From: Sphingobacteriales bacterium
GTDB taxonomy: Bacteria; Bacteroidota; Bacteroidia; Chitinophagales; Chitinophagaceae
Assembly: GCA_016235125.1 (NCBI GenBank)
Contig: JACRLZ010000002.1
Coordinates: 744,001 to 808,000, forward strand
Length of the DNA: 64,000 nucleotides
Direction: 5' to 3'
In this document: positions 53,439-62,261 of the stretch, in pieces
How positions within the stretch are numbered: position 1 is the first letter of the stretch
How the letters are laid out: every line of letters begins with the position of its first letter
Program-made: the position numbers and the translations under genes
Notes under the pieces: model-generated
Seen by the model: only the letters and a program-made list of their open reading frames with translations
Told to the model about the DNA's origin: nothing
Databases searched by the model: none

Positions 53439-55745
53439 ATGAGAAAGCTTGCCTTCTTATTATTTCCTGTTTCCTTATTTGCTCAAGAACCAGGCCCTGC
53501 AACCGGCGTACAAAAACTGGCGGCATTTAACAGGCAAAAACAATTGCTGGCACAATCGCCATACAAAAAGTTACAATGGAGATTACTTGGGCCCGATAAC
53601 CGCAGCGGAAGGAGTACGGATGTGGAAGGTGTTACAGGTAATCCGGATATTATGTATGCAGCATTTGCTACCGGAGGTTTATGGAAAACAGAAGATGCAG
53701 GTAAAACATGGTTTCCCATCTTTGATAAGGAAGCTACACAATCCATTGGCGACATTGCATTGGCGCCTTCTGACCCGAACATTTTTTATGTGGGAACAGG
53801 CGAAGCAAATATCTTCCGTGCATCTTTGCCGGGAATTGGCATGTATAAGTCAACCGATGCCGGAAAAACTTTCAGGCACATTGGTTTGGAAAATACAGGA
53901 ACAATTGCAAGAATTATTGTACATCCTTCCAATCCAAACATTGTTTATGTTGCTGCCGGCGGAAATGAATGGACATATAATAAGGAACGGGGCGTTTATC
54001 AGTCAATGGATGGAGGAAGGACATGGAGGAAGATCTTGTATAAAGATGAAAAGACAGGCTGCATTGATTTGGTAATTGATCCATCTGATCCTGATATTTT
54101 ATATGCAAGCATGTGGAACCGTATTCGTAGAAGGTGGAGCGACCCGGTGCCCGAAGATGGCGATAATATTTATAAAACAACCGACGGGGGAAAGACATGG
54201 AGGATTATCAGTAATGGCTTACCTGATACAAAAAATACGGGTCGTGTCGGTATTGCAGTTGCAAAGTCCAATCCAAATGTTTTGTATGCATTTGTGGACG
54301 ATCACAACAAAAAGAGAGAACCGAAGCCGGATGAATTTGACAGTTATGAAAGAAGAGTGCAGAAAGTGGTGATAGGCGCCGCTATCTATCGCAGCGATGA
54401 TAAAGGGGAATCATGGAAAAAGCAAAGTGAGATACATGATTTCTTCCGTTTGTCCGGGACCTACGGTTGGGTGTTTGGCCAGATAAGAGTTGACCCCAGA
54501 GATGAGAATGAAGTATATGTGTTTGGAACATCAAGAGCCAGATCCGTAGATGGGGGCAAAACATGGAAGCAATGGAATGGTGAAAAGGGAAGTGATTGGA
54601 TACATGGTGACAACCATGCTCTTTGGTTTGATGAAGAAAATCCCGACAGGATGATATTGGGCAATGATGGTGGTTGCAGTTCCACTTTGGATGGCGGAAA
54701 GAAATGGAAAAATTATTTTGATAAAATCCCCACCACGCAGTTTTACACTGTAACATACGACATGCAATCTCCTTTTAATGTCTTTGGCGCTGTGCAGGAT
54801 GAAGGAACAATGAGCGGAAACATTACAAACACTTTTGGCAAATCGTCAGATACTACTCTCCGGCCCTGGATGATGGCTCCCGGTGGCGAGGGCACACAGA
54901 TACAGGTAGATCCTCAAAACTCAAATATTGTTTTCTCCAGCACCTACTACGGTAGGCTGATGAAAAGTGAAATGAGTAAACCTGACAGTTTGCAAAGCAA
55001 ACGCATCAGCATATTTGATGTAGGACGTATTGATTCTCTGCGTGGAGAATGGCTGGCGGGTACCCTGATGTCACGATTCAATAACAAAGTTATCTACCAT
55101 GGTCTGCAACATTTGTATAAATCTGAAGATGGCGGTGAAACATGGAAGTTGATAAGTCCTGATCTTTCTTATAACAGCGAAGCTGCAAAAGGAAATTATC
55201 CTTATCTCATCTATCACCAGGCTATTACTTCCATTGCCGAAGGTGATGAGCCCGGTTTTTTAGTTGTGGGTACTGATGATGGCCGTGTATGGTTCACCAT
55301 AAACGATGGCAGAGACTGGAAAGAGATAACCAATAATCTTCCAAAGAATAAGCATGTGGCTAAAATATTTATGTCAACAACTAAAAATCCTTCGAACCTT
55401 TACCTGGCATTAAACGATAGAAGGCGGGATAACAACGCTCCATATTTATATACACTAAGCAGTGATGGAAAATTTATCTGGCAACTCATTTCCTCCAATC
55501 TTCCTGCAGCGCCTGTCAATGTAATCATTGAAGACCCCGATAGGGATGGAGTGCTGTATTGCGGTACAGACATGGGAGTGTATATGAGTAAAAACGGGGG
55601 TAAATCATGGATTGCAATTAATGGTAATATGCCTGCATCACTACCGGTGGATGATATGTTTATCCATCCGAGGGATAAAAAATTAGTAATTGGCACTTAT
55701 GGCAGGGGAGTGTGGATGCTGGATAACTTACAGGATCTGAAATAG
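53439..55745 (+). CDS. Secreted Asp-box (BNR/VPS10-like) beta-propeller protein
   Basis: 768 residues, signal peptide ending SLFAQ. At least nine Asp-box motifs of the form S/T-x-D-x-G-x-T/S-W occur over the whole length (for example TEDAGKTW, SMDGGRTW, TTDGGKTW, SVDGGKTW, SEDGGETW, SKNGGKSW). They mark a large two-propeller protein like sortilin/VPS10 or GH74-type folds. The acids of GH74 or sialidase active sites are not evident, so despite common annotation as glycosyl hydrolase it may be a binding protein. Starts 9 bp after the aldehyde dehydrogenase, so it may share its transcript. No T9SS tail is seen. Confidence 0.82.
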   Translation: MRKLAFLLFPVSLFAQEPGPATGVQKLAAFNRQKQLLAQSPYKKLQWRLLGPDNRSGRSTDVEGVTGNPDIMYAAFATGGLWKTEDAGKTWFPIFDKEATQSIGDIALAPSDPNIFYVGTGEANIFRASLPGIGMYKSTDAGKTFRHIGLENTGTIARIIVHPSNPNIVYVAAGGNEWTYNKERGVYQSMDGGRTWRKILYKDEKTGCIDLVIDPSDPDILYASMWNRIRRRWSDPVPEDGDNIYKTTDGGKTWRIISNGLPDTKNTGRVGIAVAKSNPNVLYAFVDDHNKKREPKPDEFDSYERRVQKVVIGAAIYRSDDKGESWKKQSEIHDFFRLSGTYGWVFGQIRVDPRDENEVYVFGTSRARSVDGGKTWKQWNGEKGSDWIHGDNHALWFDEENPDRMILGNDGGCSSTLDGGKKWKNYFDKIPTTQFYTVTYDMQSPFNVFGAVQDEGTMSGNITNTFGKSSDTTLRPWMMAPGGEGTQIQVDPQNSNIVFSSTYYGRLMKSEMSKPDSLQSKRISIFDVGRIDSLRGEWLAGTLMSRFNNKVIYHGLQHLYKSEDGGETWKLISPDLSYNSEAAKGNYPYLIYHQAITSIAEGDEPGFLVVGTDDGRVWFTINDGRDWKEITNNLPKNKHVAKIFMSTTKNPSNLYLALNDRRRDNNAPYLYTLSSDGKFIWQLISSNLPAAPVNVIIEDPDRDGVLYCGTDMGVYMSKNGGKSWIAINGNMPASLPVDDMFIHPRDKKLVIGTYGRGVWMLDNLQDLK

Positions 55746-55959
55746 CCGGTTGAAATTCAGCGGTCCATATTATCTTTTACATAGATTACAATTTTTGGTG
55801 ACTAACTTTCTTTCAGCATAGTTACAGATACCCTTCGAATAATTACGACATCAGCCAGGGTAAACCTACGATTCGTAAACTTTATAATTCTGAAAAGCTG
55901 GCATTTCTCCCGTAAATTTTAAAGCTTTGTAACGTTCGATTGAACCTAAAATCCACCTT

Positions 55960-56469
55960 ATGAAAAAGCTATTTATTGCAGCCATTTTATTTTTATCTCC
56001 TCTTTTTATTTTTTCACAAGACATCGTTGGCCTTTGGCAGGGAACCATGTATAATGATTCTACCAAAACGTCTTTGCCATATGAAATTTTTATCAAAAAA
56101 GAAAAAGGAAAGTTCACCGGCTATTCCTACACATGGTTTGATGTAAACGGTGAAGAGTACTACGGTGTAAAAAAAGTAAAAGTATCTGTCGCCAAAGACG
56201 GTAAGATAGTTATCAAAGACGCTTCGCTGATGGAAAATAATTATCCTGTCTCTCCCGATAAAAATGTAATGCAGCTTAATGTACTTGACCTGGTAAGCGA
56301 TGGAACTGAAAATATAATGGATGGTCTTTTTGTTACGAACCTTACCAAAAAATACGGTGAAATGACAGGCCATATCAACGTGAAGCGGATAAGCACATTG
56401 ACTGAAAGCAGCCTGATGCAATATCTTCAGAAAAAAGAACCCGGAATTGAAGTGGCGGCAGTAAAGTAA
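55960..56469 (+). CDS. Secreted protein of unknown function
   Basis: 169 residues, signal peptide ending FIFSQ. The mature part starts DIVGLWQGTMYND and alternates short beta-type strands, reminiscent of lipocalin-like or DUF-type calycin proteins that open with G-x-W. No catalytic motif is visible. The preceding 214 bp hold no gene; TAACTTTC near 55801 is a near match to the -7 box. Stands alone before the L,D-transpeptidase. Function unknown. Confidence 0.65.
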   Translation: MKKLFIAAILFLSPLFIFSQDIVGLWQGTMYNDSTKTSLPYEIFIKKEKGKFTGYSYTWFDVNGEEYYGVKKVKVSVAKDGKIVIKDASLMENNYPVSPDKNVMQLNVLDLVSDGTENIMDGLFVTNLTKKYGEMTGHINVKRISTLTESSLMQYLQKKEPGIEVAAVK

Positions 56470-56565
56470 GTGGCTACTACAACTTATTTATCTCATTTTA
56501 TTCCCTGATTACTGTCATAGGAGCACCATATTGCTTTTGTGAAGTTTGCAAAAGAAGATGTGTGT

Positions 56566-57258
56566 ATGGCTTATTTCAATAAATTTCTGCTGATTACTGT
56601 TATTACAGGACTGGCAGGTACGTTTTCCTCCTTTAAGACAACGGATACCGGGAACCGGTTTTATTCAACCACAGACAGTCTTTCTCCGGTACAGATCCGG
56701 GTATCTCTTTTATTTGATTCATTGAAAAAAGAATTGTCAACAAAACCGAAGTTTACTATAAAGGAGGAAAAGCTGATAAAACAGATAAAAAAGGAGGTTG
56801 ATTCATATCTCAAAGCAGGAACAGATAGTTTATATATGAATTGCAGGGAAAAAAATTGTATTGTTTTTGCAGAGATTGATAAATCGGAACAAATTTTATA
56901 CCTGTATCTTTTTGGAGAATTAACAGATACCTTCAAAGTCTCAACCGGCCTGGGTGATGAATATCAGACTCCTGAACTCTGCCTGCATCCCCAGGGCCCC
57001 ATGTATATTAAATATACTTCTAAAAAATTTCCCGGGGGCAGTTATAAAGGCTTGGGGAATATGCCGTATGCAGTTTTTCTGACAAATGGTTATGCGATAC
57101 ATGGCACTACTCCCGGAAATTTCAGTAAACTGGGGAGTATGGCTTCTCATGGGTGCATACGCCTGCACCCGGATAATGGGAAATATTTTTATGCTCTTGT
57201 AAAGATCGCAGGTTTAAAACAAACCTGGGTGAATGTAAGGGATTCTTTGCCTGACTGA
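56566..57258 (+). CDS. L,D-transpeptidase (YkuD domain)
   Basis: 230 residues from the ATG at 56566, which opens a hydrophobic N-terminal segment (FLLITVITGLAGTF); a GTG at 56539 is the alternative. The YkuD catalytic domain (about 100-225) has the motif AIHGTTPGNFSKLGSMASHGCIRLHP with the catalytic His/Cys of SHGCIRL. It makes 3-3 cross-links in peptidoglycan or attaches proteins to it, in the periplasm. Convergent with the TlpA-like gene, 4 bp between stops. Confidence 0.9.
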   Translation: MAYFNKFLLITVITGLAGTFSSFKTTDTGNRFYSTTDSLSPVQIRVSLLFDSLKKELSTKPKFTIKEEKLIKQIKKEVDSYLKAGTDSLYMNCREKNCIVFAEIDKSEQILYLYLFGELTDTFKVSTGLGDEYQTPELCLHPQGPMYIKYTSKKFPGGSYKGLGNMPYAVFLTNGYAIHGTTPGNFSKLGSMASHGCIRLHPDNGKYFYALVKIAGLKQTWVNVRDSLPD

Positions 57259-57262
57259 CGAT

Positions 57263-57823
57263 TTATTCGGCCAGCAATTGTTCCAGATGCTGATGTACGG
57301 AATTGCTGTTCCACTTTGCTGCGCCGGCTTTACGAATAATAATCTTGCCTGTTTTGGAAATAACAAAAGTAGTGGGTAGTGTTTCTGATTGAAGGATAGC
57401 AGGTGCAGATGATTGCTCAATGTAAACGGGTAATGAATAATTTCTGACCTGAAGAAACTTTATCAGTGTTTCAGGCTTTTCATTGCTTACAAAATAAAAA
57501 TCTACCTTATCGCCATATTCATTATACAAATTTTGAAGCGATGGCATTTCGGCAATACAGGGCGGGCACCAGGTAGCCCAGAAGTTAACAATAGCTACCT
57601 TATTTTTTGAGATCGAAAAATCAACACTTTTGCCATCGGGGCTGCGAAGCTGCCAGGAATAATCACTTAATGATTTTCTTTCAGATTCACTGATCACTTT
57701 TGGTGTTCCGGATATTAACCGTTGAAGAAATACCTGGATGTGCAGCCGGGTTTGAGGTATGAGAAGCAAAACAATGATTAAGACTAAAACAAGATTGCCG
57801 TAATTTTTCTTCAAAAACTGCAT
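57263..57823 (-). CDS. TlpA-like periplasmic thioredoxin, membrane anchored
   Basis: 186 residues. An N-terminal membrane anchor (LVLVLIIVLLLIPQ) precedes a thioredoxin domain (about 55-180) with the redox site FWATWCPPCIAEMPSL and the cis-Pro region TLPTTFVIS. Such proteins act in disulfide reduction for cytochrome c maturation or as oxidative-stress thiol reductases in the periplasm. Monocistronic; upstream a 138-bp spacer separates it from the sigma factor gene, transcribed in the same direction. Confidence 0.88.
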   Translation of the reverse strand: MQFLKKNYGNLVLVLIIVLLLIPQTRLHIQVFLQRLISGTPKVISESERKSLSDYSWQLRSPDGKSVDFSISKNKVAIVNFWATWCPPCIAEMPSLQNLYNEYGDKVDFYFVSNEKPETLIKFLQVRNYSLPVYIEQSSAPAILQSETLPTTFVISKTGKIIIRKAGAAKWNSNSVHQHLEQLLAE

Positions 57824-57961
57824 ACGCTAAGCCGGTAGTTATTACTATAACCCCCAAAACTACTCATTCCCGATAAAATATAAACAGCCTTATGACATAA
57901 TTCCGGTTATGTGCAGATACTCTTTTGCGAAATAATAATGATGAGGTAGTTACTGTACTAT

Positions 57962-58834
57962 TTATAAATAGGTTCTGAGCAGCTGGAAATTACAGCCGGT
58001 TCTTAGCTTTAAAAGTGCTTTGTCTTTTATTTGCCTCACCCTTTCAGGAGTCAGGTCAAATTTTCTTGCAATTTCTTCAAGTGTTAGGGCTCTTTCTGTG
58101 CCGATACCAAAGAAATGGCAAATCGTTTCTTTTTGCCTTTCAGTCAAAATCTGCAGATGCCGGCTTATCTCAGTTTTTAGAGATGCCGTGTAACTCAAAT
58201 CGGTATAGGCCATTTCTGCGTCCGGGTTTTCAATAATGTCCAATAAACTTGCATGATCATCTTCCTCGCCAATTGGCGTATCAAGACTTACATGTTTTTT
58301 TTCTATCCCCATCAACTCATCTATTTCTTCCGCAGAAATATCCATTGCTATTGCAAGTTCTTCAGCGGTAGGCAGCCTGTCCAACTGCTGCTCCAGCATA
58401 GAACTTGTTCTTTTGATTCTGTTCAGGAGCAAGGTTCTGTTTAGCGGTACCCTGATCATTTTTGATTGCTGGGATATGGCCCGGAGTATTTCCTGCCTTA
58501 TCCACCATACAGCGAAGGATATAAATTTAAACCCACGACTTTCATCAAATCTCTTTGCGGCATATATCAGGCCAATATTTCCTTCATTTACAAGGTCGCT
58601 GAGCAACAGACCCTGTCCCTGGTATTGCTTGGCAACCGACACTACAAAACGAAGATTTGCCTTAATCAGTTTGTCAAGGGCTTTTTTATTTCCGAATTTT
58701 ATTTGCTGGCAAAGAAAGACTTCTTCTTCAGGAGCTATTGTTTTTTCTTTTCCTATTTCCTGCAGGTATTTCCCAAGGCTGACCGATTCCCTGCTTGTAA
58801 TTGACCTGGAGATTTTAAGCTGTCGCATACCCAT
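57962..58834 (-). CDS. RpoD-like sigma-70 factor, divergent paralogue
   Basis: 290 residues from 58834; the family-type start MRQLKIS is two codons in, at 58828. Regions are clear: 1.2 (SVSLGKYLQEIGKEKTIAPEEE), 2.1-2.4 (NLRFVVSVAKQYQGQG, DLVNEGNIGLIYAAKRFDESRGFKFISFAVWWIRQEIL), 3 (PTAEELAIAMDI) and 4 (LTLEEIARKFDLTPERVRQI). It is the size of the Bacteroidota primary sigma but differs at places usually fixed there, such as GLIYAAKRF for GLIKAAQRF and IRQEILRAISQQSKMIRVPLNRTLL for [21 protein letters not shown]. I read it as an alternative group 2 sigma. Two palindromes stand upstream as possible operators. Confidence 0.9.
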   Translation of the reverse strand: MGMRQLKISRSITSRESVSLGKYLQEIGKEKTIAPEEEVFLCQQIKFGNKKALDKLIKANLRFVVSVAKQYQGQGLLLSDLVNEGNIGLIYAAKRFDESRGFKFISFAVWWIRQEILRAISQQSKMIRVPLNRTLLLNRIKRTSSMLEQQLDRLPTAEELAIAMDISAEEIDELMGIEKKHVSLDTPIGEEDDHASLLDIIENPDAEMAYTDLSYTASLKTEISRHLQILTERQKETICHFFGIGTERALTLEEIARKFDLTPERVRQIKDKALLKLRTGCNFQLLRTYL

Positions 58835-58853
58835 TGGTAATGATTTTGGTTAA

Positions 58854-58885
58854 ACACCGGTGTGTCACAGGGGTACAGTGTGACA
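58854..58885. promoter_or_regulatory. Two palindromic sites upstream of the sigma factor gene
   Basis: ACACCGGTGT (58854-58863) is a perfect 10-bp palindrome. TGTCACA (58863-58869) and TGTGACA (58879-58885) form a 7-bp inverted repeat around 9 bp. They lie 20-51 bp before the ATG at 58834, where an operator would be expected. The regulator is unknown. Confidence 0.4.
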
Positions 58886-59040
58886 GTAAAGGAAAGCCCT
58901 CAGAAGGGTTAAAAAAATAGAAATAGCAATTAATAATTTGTAATGCGGAAATAAGACCGTGTAGAATTACAGCGGCAAGACACTAAGGGGAAACGAGTGT
59001 TTTCCATTCAGAAAATCGGTAATTTCACACATTAAATGGT

Positions 59041-59724
59041 ATGAAAAAAATATTTGCATCCTCTGTGGTATTACTTGTTAGCCTGGTCATCTATTCACAG
59101 GAATTGGCGCAGGTCACATTTACAAATGCATCCAGCTTATCTTATATCTCGTTTCTTACTAATGGGGATGTACTCATCAGGGTTTCACCTGATGGTAATA
59201 TTCTTGAATGGGGTACTGAACTGCAATCTTTACGAAGCAGTGAATATTATGCCCCACGCCTCCAGCCATATATGGGCCGGGTTGAATATTACGGGCAGGA
59301 GGCAGATTCCGTTTTCAGGGGAAAAGTAAAAAGCATCGGAACCGCTTCTCTTACCTATTACGGTTCTTATGAAACTGCAGAAAAAGCAGGAAAGATCAGA
59401 ACAATCGGAGTCATGGTTTTTGATTATTTCGATCAGTATGCTGATAAAGCAATAAGAGGAAAAATGAAATTTGCGGGAAGGCTGCCGATTGAATATTACA
59501 GTTCATTTGAAGAAGAACTACTGAGAGGAAAGCTGAAATCTGTCAGCAATACAGGAATTACTTATTACTCAGCTTTTGACGATAAATTAATCCGGGGAAA
59601 AATAAAAAGTATCGGTTCCATAAGCTATACCTGGTACACTTCACTGGAAACCGGAAGGGGAGGCGGTTTAAAAACCGGCGCTTATCGTCAGAATATCGGG
59701 GGCATTACTTATATACTTCAGTAA
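59041..59724 (+). CDS. Secreted protein with 23-residue repeats
   Basis: 227 residues, signal peptide ending VIYSQ. The second half consists of about five tandem units of ~23 residues with the pattern RGK-h-K-S-I-G-x-x-x-h-T-Y-Y-x-S-h-E/D, beginning at RGKVKSIG, then GKIRTIG, RGKMKFAG, RGKLKSVS and RGKIKSIG. Each unit looks like two short beta-strands, so a beta-solenoid or open sheet is plausible. I do not recognise the family. It lies 22 bp before another repeat-containing secreted protein, which suggests joint expression. Function unknown. Confidence 0.7.
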   Translation: MKKIFASSVVLLVSLVIYSQELAQVTFTNASSLSYISFLTNGDVLIRVSPDGNILEWGTELQSLRSSEYYAPRLQPYMGRVEYYGQEADSVFRGKVKSIGTASLTYYGSYETAEKAGKIRTIGVMVFDYFDQYADKAIRGKMKFAGRLPIEYYSSFEEELLRGKLKSVSNTGITYYSAFDDKLIRGKIKSIGSISYTWYTSLETGRGGGLKTGAYRQNIGGITYILQ

Positions 59725-59746
59725 TTATTTTAAACTTCATATTGTA

Positions 59747-60790
59747 ATGAATGATACTGGTAAGGCCATAAACTGCTTATCACTCCTGCTGTTTTGTTTT
59801 TTATCTTTTCCTGTTTTTTCACAAACAGTTTCAAATTATGTAAAAGAAGAAAAGATCAGGGGGAGCGTAAAAGCACTGACCGAAATTCATAATGATGGGC
59901 AGAAATTCTTTTACTTGTATAATGAGAAAGGCCTGGAAACGGAGAAATGGTTTTTTAGTCCTTCGGAGGAACTTCGTTTTCGCCTTACCCGAAAGTTTGA
60001 TACTAAGGGACTGTTAACGGAAGAAACACATTTGGATAAGGGAATTAGCCCTGTTTTAAGAATTGAATACGGATATGATAATACCGGTCTTCCGATAGGG
60101 AGGTCACTTTTTGGATCAAATACCAAACTATTGGAAAAATTCATGTATCGGTACAATGCTGCCAGGCAGATTGTTGACTCAGTCCGGTATGATTTGTATG
60201 ACAACCTGGTTGAAAAATTTTCCTGGAAATATGATAGTATAAATCATGTTATTCAGAAAACAGGATTCAAATCCCAGGATAGCAGTTATACTGCTACAAC
60301 CTACGAGTGTGATACGAATTGGAAAATACTGAAAATAATATCCGATGTTTCGCCGGATAAATCTCCCGAAGTGACATATGAGTATAATGAGAAAGGAACC
60401 CTAACAGAAGAAAACAGATTGTACTTCGAAAACGGAAATACTCTTTTCCGGAAGTTAAAGTATGACAGCGCCGGGAATATGATCTTGTCGGCAGAATATA
60501 AACCAGACGGCAGCAGTATTAAAAAATTTACTTATAATTATGACAGCGCCAATCGTAAAATAGCCGAAAGCTGGTTTAACGGCGCTGACAAAATGTTTTT
60601 CAGGTACACACACCATTATAATGAGAACAATGACAAGATTGCGATGACAGGTTTTAGTGACTCCGGGGCAAAAGAAGTTGAGGTTTCGTGGAGCTATGAA
60701 TATGACGCAGCCGGCAACTGGACAAAACGAACTCAATATGTCAACGGATTAGCCGGTGAAATAATAACAAGAAATTTTGAATATTACTGA
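59747..60790 (+). CDS. Secreted YD/RHS-like repeat protein
   Basis: 347 residues with a signal peptide ending PVFSQ. It holds around ten units of ~22-28 residues of the YD-repeat type: Y-x-Y-D/N-x-x-G-x-x-x-E/K (IEYGYDNTGLPIG, YEYNEKGTLTEE, LKYDSAGNMILS, YNYDSANRKIAE, HHYNENNDKIAM, YEYDAAGNWTKR). It is far shorter than RHS/Tc toxins and has no toxin or core domain, so it is a small beta-strand shell of periplasmic or surface type. Function unknown; together with the upstream repeat protein it forms a two-gene unit. Confidence 0.75.
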   Translation: MNDTGKAINCLSLLLFCFLSFPVFSQTVSNYVKEEKIRGSVKALTEIHNDGQKFFYLYNEKGLETEKWFFSPSEELRFRLTRKFDTKGLLTEETHLDKGISPVLRIEYGYDNTGLPIGRSLFGSNTKLLEKFMYRYNAARQIVDSVRYDLYDNLVEKFSWKYDSINHVIQKTGFKSQDSSYTATTYECDTNWKILKIISDVSPDKSPEVTYEYNEKGTLTEENRLYFENGNTLFRKLKYDSAGNMILSAEYKPDGSSIKKFTYNYDSANRKIAESWFNGADKMFFRYTHHYNENNDKIAMTGFSDSGAKEVEVSWSYEYDAAGNWTKRTQYVNGLAGEIITRNFEYY

Positions 60791-60823
60791 GAGTGAGAAA
60801 ACAGTTATTCTCAATGGCGGCAT

Positions 60824-60831
60824 TAATTTTG
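60824..60831 (+). promoter_or_regulatory. Putative -7 box of the SYLF gene
   Basis: TAATTTTG matches TANNTTTG and lies 20 bp before the ATG at 60852. Confidence 0.4.
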
Positions 60832-60851
60832 CAAAACGGAAATAAAATTTT

Positions 60852-61403
60852 ATGAAAACAAATTACAGCAGGGTGTTACGCAAATTTTTGCTTTTTGCGG
60901 CAGCCATTTTTGTATCGGGGAGTTCATTTTCTCAATCTGCTAAAAAAGACAGAAGAATTGTTGAAGACAGCGAAGATGCCAGAGCTGCTTTCATCCAAAC
61001 CGACGGGCTCATGAACAATCTCTTTAGCAGCGCCTATGGTTATGTGATCTTTCCAAATGTTGGGAAGGGCGGCATTGGAATTGGAGGGGCAGCCGGGAAT
61101 GGCGCTGTCTATAAACATGGCATTTTAATTGGCATGGCAAAAATGACCCAGGTTACTATCGGCTTTCAGTGGGGAGGTCAGGCATATAGGGAAGTAATTT
61201 TCTTTGAAACAAAGGATGATCTTGACAGGTTTAAAGAGAACAGGTTGGAATTATCAGCCCAGGCATCTGCTGTGGCAGCTACCGCAGGAGCATCGGCCAA
61301 CGTAAAATACAAGAATGGGGTTATGATATTTACCCAGACAAAGGGAGGATTGATGTACGAAGCATCAATAGGAGGCCAAAAATTTACATTCAGGGATCTT
61401 TAA
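60852..61403 (+). CDS. SYLF (YSC84) lipid-binding domain protein, exported
   Basis: 183 residues, signal peptide ending SSFSQ. The SYLF domain covers most of the rest: SAYGYVIFPNVGKGGIGIGGAAGNGAVYKHG, the VTIGFQWGGQAYREVIFFE segment, and the Gly/Ala-rich end with SANVKYKNGVMIFTQTKGGLMYEASIGGQKF. SYLF proteins bind phosphoinositides in eukaryotes; bacterial ones are exported and of unclear function. Convergent with the DUF6090-like gene, with 11 bp between stops and no terminator. Confidence 0.9.
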   Translation: MKTNYSRVLRKFLLFAAAIFVSGSSFSQSAKKDRRIVEDSEDARAAFIQTDGLMNNLFSSAYGYVIFPNVGKGGIGIGGAAGNGAVYKHGILIGMAKMTQVTIGFQWGGQAYREVIFFETKDDLDRFKENRLELSAQASAVAATAGASANVKYKNGVMIFTQTKGGLMYEASIGGQKFTFRDL

Positions 61404-61414
61404 ATCTTTTCCTG

Positions 61415-62173
61415 TTATTCTTTTAAATGATATTTCTCCCGAAGAAATCCGAGTATGCTTTCGGCTTTAACCTGAAGTTGGAGAAGTAAACTTCTGTAAA
61501 CTCCAATACTGATTTTGGTACTTTCCATAAGACCGAGGAATTTTTTGATTTCAATCGGATTAGTGGTAAGTAATTTTGCGTTGGCCAGAAGTGAGTCATT
61601 AATGAATTCACCGTATTTGTTTACCCTTAGTCGCAGGTATCCGATGTCGAAGAAATTATACATATTTTCCGTACACCTGTTAATGTAGCTAATATACATT
61701 TGTTTCTGTACATCCACCGATTTTACGAAACTGTGATACTCCATGATGCTGTCTGCAACATTTGTATTTCTTACTAATCTCATATTGCCTGAGCTTAATA
61801 GCTGGGTTATGGTACGTTCAGGGAAATTAATAAGTAAAACCAGTTTTATAAACTCGCTGTAATAATAACAGCTCTGTTCGGCGCCGGGTTTATGATCCAT
61901 GAAATCAATAAAAGCCTGCTGAAGTGAATCAATATTCTTATACTGATCGGTGTACAACTCTTCATTTGTATTGATAGTTGCAATATCCATCCGGAGATCT
62001 TCTGTTAGTGAATGGATATATTCTTTTTCCCGTTTGTTTTCAATTTTATGTTCCCGGTTATTTTCTGCAAGCATCCCAAGAAATACTGCCAGAAAAAGCA
62101 TGAAAAACTGGAATACATATTCCATCCATTTCTTCTTCATCGGAATATGGCCGTGATGATGATGTACTTCCAT
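61415..62173 (-). CDS. DUF6090-like membrane-anchored protein with His-rich N terminus
   Basis: 252 residues. A cytoplasmic MEVHHHHGHIPMKKKW start is followed by one membrane helix (about 18-36, FQFFMLFLAVFLGMLAE) and then NNREHKIENKREKEYIHSLTEDL and a long helical domain. The NREHKIENKREKEYI region is the hallmark of a widespread Bacteroidota family (DUF6090-like). No enzyme motif is visible. A role in sensing or scaffold formation at the membrane is possible but unproven. Divergent from the serine hydrolase gene 88 bp upstream. Confidence 0.75.
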   Translation of the reverse strand: MEVHHHHGHIPMKKKWMEYVFQFFMLFLAVFLGMLAENNREHKIENKREKEYIHSLTEDLRMDIATINTNEELYTDQYKNIDSLQQAFIDFMDHKPGAEQSCYYYSEFIKLVLLINFPERTITQLLSSGNMRLVRNTNVADSIMEYHSFVKSVDVQKQMYISYINRCTENMYNFFDIGYLRLRVNKYGEFINDSLLANAKLLTTNPIEIKKFLGLMESTKISIGVYRSLLLQLQVKAESILGFLREKYHLKE

Positions 62174-62261
62174 AAATCGCTGTTTGAGGATAGCGAAAAT
62201 AGCATATTCAGGGACTCGGAAACAGAATTCTTATACCTTTATCCATACATAATTTTCAATA

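Noticed and set aside
53449-54075. 208-codon plus-strand frame overlapping the Asp-box gene
   Set aside because: It is the +1 frame of a clearly real repeat protein with a signal peptide; no independent similarity.
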